Assembly: GCF_001866005.1 (NCBI RefSeq)
Contig: NZ_MLQR01000004.1
Coordinates: 62,001 to 126,000 of the forward strand
Direction: 5' to 3'
From: Anaerobacillus alkalilacustris
Lineage (GTDB): Bacteria > Bacillota > Bacilli > Bacillales > Anaerobacillaceae
Length of the DNA: 64,000 bases
A model generated the notes under the pieces. That model ran no database searches. It had not been told where the DNA came from and saw only the letters and a list, made by a program, of their open reading frames with translations. The position numbers were made by a program, and so were the translations under genes. Below, one piece after another: positions 60,467 to 64,000 of the stretch. The first letter of the stretch is position 1. Each line of letters begins with the position of its first letter.

Positions 60467-60769
60467 ATGAAAGTTGTAAATTATCCAAGTCTTTACGAGA
60501 CTGCGGTTTCTAAACGTATGTTACATGAATTTGATCACGGTATTGTTATGAACTTACAACTAAAAAAAGGTGAAAAAATTCCTAGGCATTTAGCTCCATG
60601 TGAGGCAATTATCATTGTTACTGATGGAGAAGTTTATTTCCGTAGTGGGCAATCAGAAGAAATATTAAAGCCAGGAATATTAGCGACAATGGAAGTTGAA
60701 GATGATCATGAATTTGAAGCTGTTGAAAACTCTAGTATTGTTGTTGTAAAGGTAAATGGAAAAAAATAA
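60467..60769 (+). CDS. Small cupin-domain protein
   Basis: 100-aa single beta-barrel of the cupin type (LKKGEKIPRHLAPCEAIIIV, then GEVYFRSGQSEEILKPG). The usual metal-binding motif is partly kept (RHLAPCE), so metal binding is uncertain. ATG at 60467 follows AAAGGGGA. It stands alone between minus-strand genes. Function unknown. Confidence 0.8.
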   Translation: MKVVNYPSLYETAVSKRMLHEFDHGIVMNLQLKKGEKIPRHLAPCEAIIIVTDGEVYFRSGQSEEILKPGILATMEVEDDHEFEAVENSSIVVVKVNGKK

Positions 60770-60780
60770 CCTTTAACCGT

Positions 60781-60807
60781 TAAAACTCCCTTTTGTGGGG
60801 AGTTTTA
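60781..60807. terminator. Bidirectional terminator between cupin and pssA
   Basis: TAAAACTCCC and GGGAGTTTTA pair; T-run on the plus strand follows a few bases later, and the right arm contains the pssA stop. Confidence 0.8.
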
Positions 60808-61344
60808 TACTTTTTTTACCTTAAATGTGCTAATCATTAATATGGATAATAATAAGATAATAAACATAAACACTGGTCCTGAAATTGTATCTACTAGTAA
60901 AAAACTAATGGTAAGTAAACAGCCACCAGCAGTAATAGGCAATCCAATAAAATAACCTTTATGTTCTGAAATGTTAAACCTCGCTAAACGAATCGCGCCA
61001 CAGGCAATAAATATTATTGTAAATATCGCTCCAGGTGTACCGAAGTCGAATAAAATAGCTGAATATAGCAGTAGTGCAGGTGCTACTCCAAATGAAATTA
61101 AATCACATAATGAGTCGAGTTGTTTACCTAAATCAGAAGTGATATTTAGCTTTCTGGCTACGATACCATCGAAACGATCAAAAATAGCAGCTAAGCAGAT
61201 AAAAAAAAGACTCATATATAAATCGCCTTGAAGTACAAATAATATAGAAAATGCGCCTAAACTTAAATTGATGATTGTAAGTAAGTTTGCAGAATGACTT
61301 CTGAATTTTTTTATCGTTTGGTCTAGGTGTTGAAGAATTAACAA
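60805..61344 (-). CDS. pssA: CDP-diacylglycerol-serine O-phosphatidyltransferase
   Basis: About 179-aa membrane enzyme making phosphatidylserine from CDP-diacylglycerol and serine. The CDP-alcohol phosphatidyltransferase motif is complete: DRFDGIVARKLN, then GKQLDSLCDLISFGVAP (pattern DG-AR-G-D-D). About six membrane segments. The start is TTG at 61344, eight bases after AAGGAG; ATG at 61350 or GTG at 61353 are closer to that site. psd, the next enzyme of the pathway, is 1 kb away, separated by the mobile-element remnant and on the opposite strand. Confidence 0.92.
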   Translation of the reverse strand: MLILQHLDQTIKKFRSHSANLLTIINLSLGAFSILFVLQGDLYMSLFFICLAAIFDRFDGIVARKLNITSDLGKQLDSLCDLISFGVAPALLLYSAILFDFGTPGAIFTIIFIACGAIRLARFNISEHKGYFIGLPITAGGCLLTISFLLVDTISGPVFMFIILLLSILMISTFKVKKV

Positions 61345-61464
61345 ATTCATCACTCCTTATTAAAATCTAACAAATATAGATAAAAATGTTAGTTACTTAA
61401 TATATAATGATATCATAACTATGATAAAATGAGTTTGTTTTTTATATAATTTTTTATCTTTTTT

Positions 61465-62194
61465 CGACAGAAGACTCCCACCTCAAGGAATGTGAAGGGG
61501 CTAGCCCAATGAGTAGGTGGGAGATGAATGTCGGTTGGCCGTAGCCAAAACTTTCCTTATTAAGATACAATAAGAACAAGTATTCCTTTTTGGTGAGATG
61601 AAAGAAATGTTAGTTAACAAAGCCTACAAGTTCCGCATCTATCTAAACAAAGAACAAGAAATACTGATTGCTAAAACAATTGGTTGTTCACGTTTTGTAT
61701 TCAATTATTTTTTAGCAAGATGGAATGATTCTTAACAAAGAAACAGGAAAAAGCTTAACTTACAAGTCTTGTTCTTCTCAATTAACACAACTAAAGAAAG
61801 AGTTAGCTTGGTTAAAAGAAGTTGACAGCATTGCTATTTGATTAGCGAAGCATCTTGGTCACAATTTAGAACGCTGCTTGAATACAAAGCGAATTGGTAT
61901 GGCAAACAAGTAATTGTTGTATCCAAAACATTTGCTTCGAGTCAACTGTGTTCGTGTTGTGGCTATCAAAATAAAGACGTTAAGAATCTTAACCTTCGTG
62001 AGTGGAACTGTCCTTCTTGTGGCAGATATCACGATGGAGATAGTAGCGCAGGACAAAACCTTAAAAATGAAGCAATAAGGCTTCTAAACGTAGGAACTAC
62101 GGGGCTAGCCTAATCAAACTAGTCGGTTACGCTGGTGTTCTTAGGAATACCCTGCTTCAAACACCCTAAGGGCGTTAAGTGGTGAGTAGTTCAA
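61465..62194 (+). mobile_element. Decayed IS200/IS605-type (tnpB-only) element
   Basis: Left end: stem ACTCCCACCT (61474-61483) with AGGTGGGAGA. Middle: a tnpB pseudogene. Right end: GCGTTAAGTGGTGAGTAGTTCAA near 62172-62194, typical of IS200/IS605 right ends where the guide-bearing RNA would finish. No tnpA is present. Exact borders are estimates. Confidence 0.65.
61597..62113 (+). pseudogene. tnpB: tnpB remnant with internal deletion
   Basis: N-terminal piece KAYKFRIYLNKEQEILIAKTIG, a frameshift near 61726, then ETGKSLTYKSCSSQLTQLKK, a direct jump from KEVDSIA to [17 protein letters not shown] (about 200 codons deleted, including RuvC-I and RuvC-II), and a good C-terminal zinc ribbon (CSCCGYQNK ... 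CPSCG). The last RuvC motif reads DGDSSAGQN for the usual DRDxNAxxN. It cannot be an active nuclease. Confidence 0.85.
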
Positions 62195-62327
62195 GACCTA
62201 TAATTGTATCCATAAACAAGTTAAAATGTAAGTCTAGTTGTAATTTATTACTTTTGCTATCTTAATTAGTAAGCATAAAATGAAATTCTTTAAACTACAA
62301 AATTTTATTTCTTTTGGAGGCAACAAA

Positions 62328-63113
62328 GTGAAAAAGGCTATTTATCAATCGTTAATAGAATTATCTAGTAATCGTATGAATTCTTTTTTATTAAAATCTT
62401 TTACGGAGTCAAAAATGAGTAAAATAGTGAATAAATCGTTTGTAAAAGTATTTAATATTGATGAAGCTGAAATGGAGAAACCTTTGCATCAATATTCTAG
62501 TTTACAGGAACTATTTATTAGAAACTTAAAAGAAGATGCAAGAATCATTGATCCACATCCAAATAGTATGATTAGTCCTGTTGATGGAATTTTAGCTGAT
62601 GTCGGTCATATTACCGAGCACTGTACATTTCACGTTAAAAATCAAGACTATAGCTTAATGGAGATGCTTGGCAATACCCAAAGAGCTGAGAAATATAAGG
62701 AAGGTACTTATATCATTTTATACTTAAGTCCTAGTCATTATCATCGAATACATACACCATATACAGGGACGATCGTAGCTAGATGGGCATTAGGAAATAA
62801 GTCATATCCGGTGAATGAATTAGGATTAAGACTAGGGAAAAGACCATTATCAAGAAACTATCGTTTAATGACAGAAGTTAAAATGAAAAATAACAAGCAT
62901 TATACATTAGTTAAAGTTGGAGCAATGAATGTTAATAGCATTCACCCAACACATACAAAGACTGAAATAAAAAAAGGTGACGAAATGGCTTATTTTACTT
63001 TTGGTTCAACGGTTATTTTGCTATTTGAAAAAGACACCATTCAACTTGAGGAGAAAATTAAAGCGCCAATAGATGTAAAAGTTGGTATGAAAATTGGTTC
63101 TATAACAATGTAA
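62328..63113 (+). CDS. psd: Phosphatidylserine decarboxylase
   Basis: 261-aa proenzyme that decarboxylates phosphatidylserine to phosphatidylethanolamine. It cleaves itself at the Ser of FTFGSTVILLFE to form the pyruvoyl group. ISPVDGILADVG, YLSPSHYHRIHTPYTG and VGAMNVNSI are typical. The start is GTG at 62328 behind GGAGG; an in-frame ATG at 62280 lacks a site. It probably works with pssA upstream. Length is close to B. subtilis Psd. Confidence 0.94.
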   Translation: MKKAIYQSLIELSSNRMNSFLLKSFTESKMSKIVNKSFVKVFNIDEAEMEKPLHQYSSLQELFIRNLKEDARIIDPHPNSMISPVDGILADVGHITEHCTFHVKNQDYSLMEMLGNTQRAEKYKEGTYIILYLSPSHYHRIHTPYTGTIVARWALGNKSYPVNELGLRLGKRPLSRNYRLMTEVKMKNNKHYTLVKVGAMNVNSIHPTHTKTEIKKGDEMAYFTFGSTVILLFEKDTIQLEEKIKAPIDVKVGMKIGSITM

Positions 63114-63149
63114 TTTAATGAATTTCATCATTTATTATTCTTACTATTA

Positions 63150-63200
63150 AAAATCTATATCTAGTTACGGTGGCCGTTCGTATTTACTTATAGATTTTTT
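63150..63200 (+). terminator. Terminator of psd
   Basis: AAAATCTATA (63150-63159) and TATAGATTTT (63189-63198), with T-run. Confidence 0.65.
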
Positions 63201-63308
63201 ATCCGGTTTGTTTTGGTAATTATGAAATTTACTCAATAAATAACGTATAGAACATGTAAACTGCAGCTTTTAAAGCGAAAGACCTATACAAGAAGGGTGT
63301 TGAAGCTG

Positions 63309-64000
63309 TTGAAGCTACTTTCCGGGTTAGCTCAGAGAATTGTTAATGAGGTTACAGATATTTTATCTGGAGAAGTCATTGTTGTTAATGATAATGGTCT
63401 TATTATTGCTGGTAGTGACCAAAAACGAGTAGGAAAATTTCATGAAGGTGCACTCGTTGCTGTAAAAAGAAAAGAGACAATAATGATATCAAAAGAAGAC
63501 GTTTTTCAACTTAAAGGCGTAAAAGCAGGTATAAATTTACCAATTATTTTTCATAACAAAGCAATTGGTGTGATTGGTATTACTGGTGAGCCCAAAGATA
63601 TTGTTCAATTTGGGGAATTAATACAGCGGATGACAGAATTAATTATTCAAGAGGCACATTCGCATGAAAAGTTAGAATTGAAATATCGTGGTCTAGAAAC
63701 ATATGTTTATGAATGGCTTCATCTCCAATATATGGATGATGATTTTAGAGAACGAGGGGAAATCTTAGGTATTTCTATGGATATGCCTCGCTGTTGTTCA
63801 TTATTTGAAATTGATCGTAAACAATTTCAAGAAAACCAATTAATTGAGAGAGAAGCAATTGAATTATTTAGAGAGTTATTTCCAAGTGAGACGCAAGATG
63901 TACTTGCCCAGTGGGGAAGTGGAAGGTTTGTTCTCCTTAAAGTGATTTCTAACAATAATTTTAAGGAAAGTGTCATATCAATTGTCAAGTCTACTCAAAC
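63309..64000 (+). CDS. CdaR-type sugar diacid regulator, 5' part
   Basis: First 230 codons of a CdaR-family regulator, running off the window. The N-terminal diacid-recognition domain (about 1-130) shows LAQRIVNEVTDIL, VIVVNDNGLIIAGSD, GVKAGINLPIIFHNKAIGVIGITGEP and LIIQEA; a middle region starts with YRGLETYVYEWL. The C-terminal HTH is beyond the edge. The start is TTG at 63309 (or 63300) behind AAGGG. Such regulators control glycerate, glucarate or galactarate genes, which would be downstream. Confidence 0.85.
   Translation, partial: MKLLSGLAQRIVNEVTDILSGEVIVVNDNGLIIAGSDQKRVGKFHEGALVAVKRKETIMISKEDVFQLKGVKAGINLPIIFHNKAIGVIGITGEPKDIVQFGELIQRMTELIIQEAHSHEKLELKYRGLETYVYEWLHLQYMDDDFRERGEILGISMDMPRCCSLFEIDRKQFQENQLIEREAIELFRELFPSETQDVLAQWGSGRFVLLKVISNNNFKESVISIVKSTQ

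Overview
This is a low-GC chromosomal window from a spore-forming member of the Bacillaceae. Gene order from hisS-aspS to mtnN follows the Bacillus subtilis hisS/aspS ... cymR-yrvO-mnmA ... alaS ... udk-greA-pbpI-yrrS locus almost gene for gene. An uninterrupted sigK and an RsfA-type prespore regulator indicate sporulation. Starts are often TTG or GTG behind strong Shine-Dalgarno sites. An apparent selenoprotein gene suggests a lineage that decodes selenocysteine (an Anaerobacillus-like relative is a guess, not shown).

Layout. 1-5.9 kb: 3' end of hisS, aspS, a SAM-I riboswitch with terminator ahead of hom, a 6S RNA gene with a near-consensus promoter, and tcdA. 6.4-11.2 kb: lactate uptake and oxidation (lactate permease, lutABC) with a perfect cre site. 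11.5-14 kb, minus strand: an rsfA-like gene and rarA. 14.6-18.1 kb: a YczE-type membrane protein whose end overlaps cymR, then the cysteine desulfurase and mnmA for tRNA 2-thiolation. 18.2-24 kb: TPR protein, recD2, a PRC-barrel protein, two very small proteins, an AI-2E-type permease. 23.8-28 kb: T-box leader and alaS, then the yrzL(ireB-like)-yrrK-yrzB trio. 28.7-37.7 kb: mltG, the trmR-trhP1-trhP2-udk cluster for wobble-uridine modification, greA, a class B PBP and yrrS. 37.8-44.7 kb: mtnN, a yrhC-like gene, a degenerate HPr homologue without the catalytic His, a small membrane protein, a HesB-like selenoprotein gene with in-frame TGA, a decayed phosphodiesterase gene, deoD, sigK and a stop-interrupted gene. 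44.9-55.5 kb: a beta-glucoside (lichenan/cellobiose-type) PTS region: LicR-type regulator, EIIB-EIIC-EIIA-GH4, then a second EIIB-EIIC pair, a GH1 phospho-beta-glucosidase and a true HPr. 55.6-64 kb: a YdcZ-type permease, a HAD phosphatase, a MarR regulator, a large DHH-CBS-nucleotidyltransferase protein, a cupin, pssA, a decayed tnpB element, psd and the start of a CdaR-type regulator.

Two things cut across the genes. A modular intergenic repeat of roughly 250-380 bp occurs in eight recognisable copies plus two worn ones, all in the same orientation and mostly starting just after the T-tract of an intrinsic terminator. The two PTS modules share near-identical EIIC genes and the same operator layout, while the neighbouring EIIB genes have diverged about 7%, which points to local gene conversion.

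All calls come from reading the sequence and recalled family knowledge; no database search was run.
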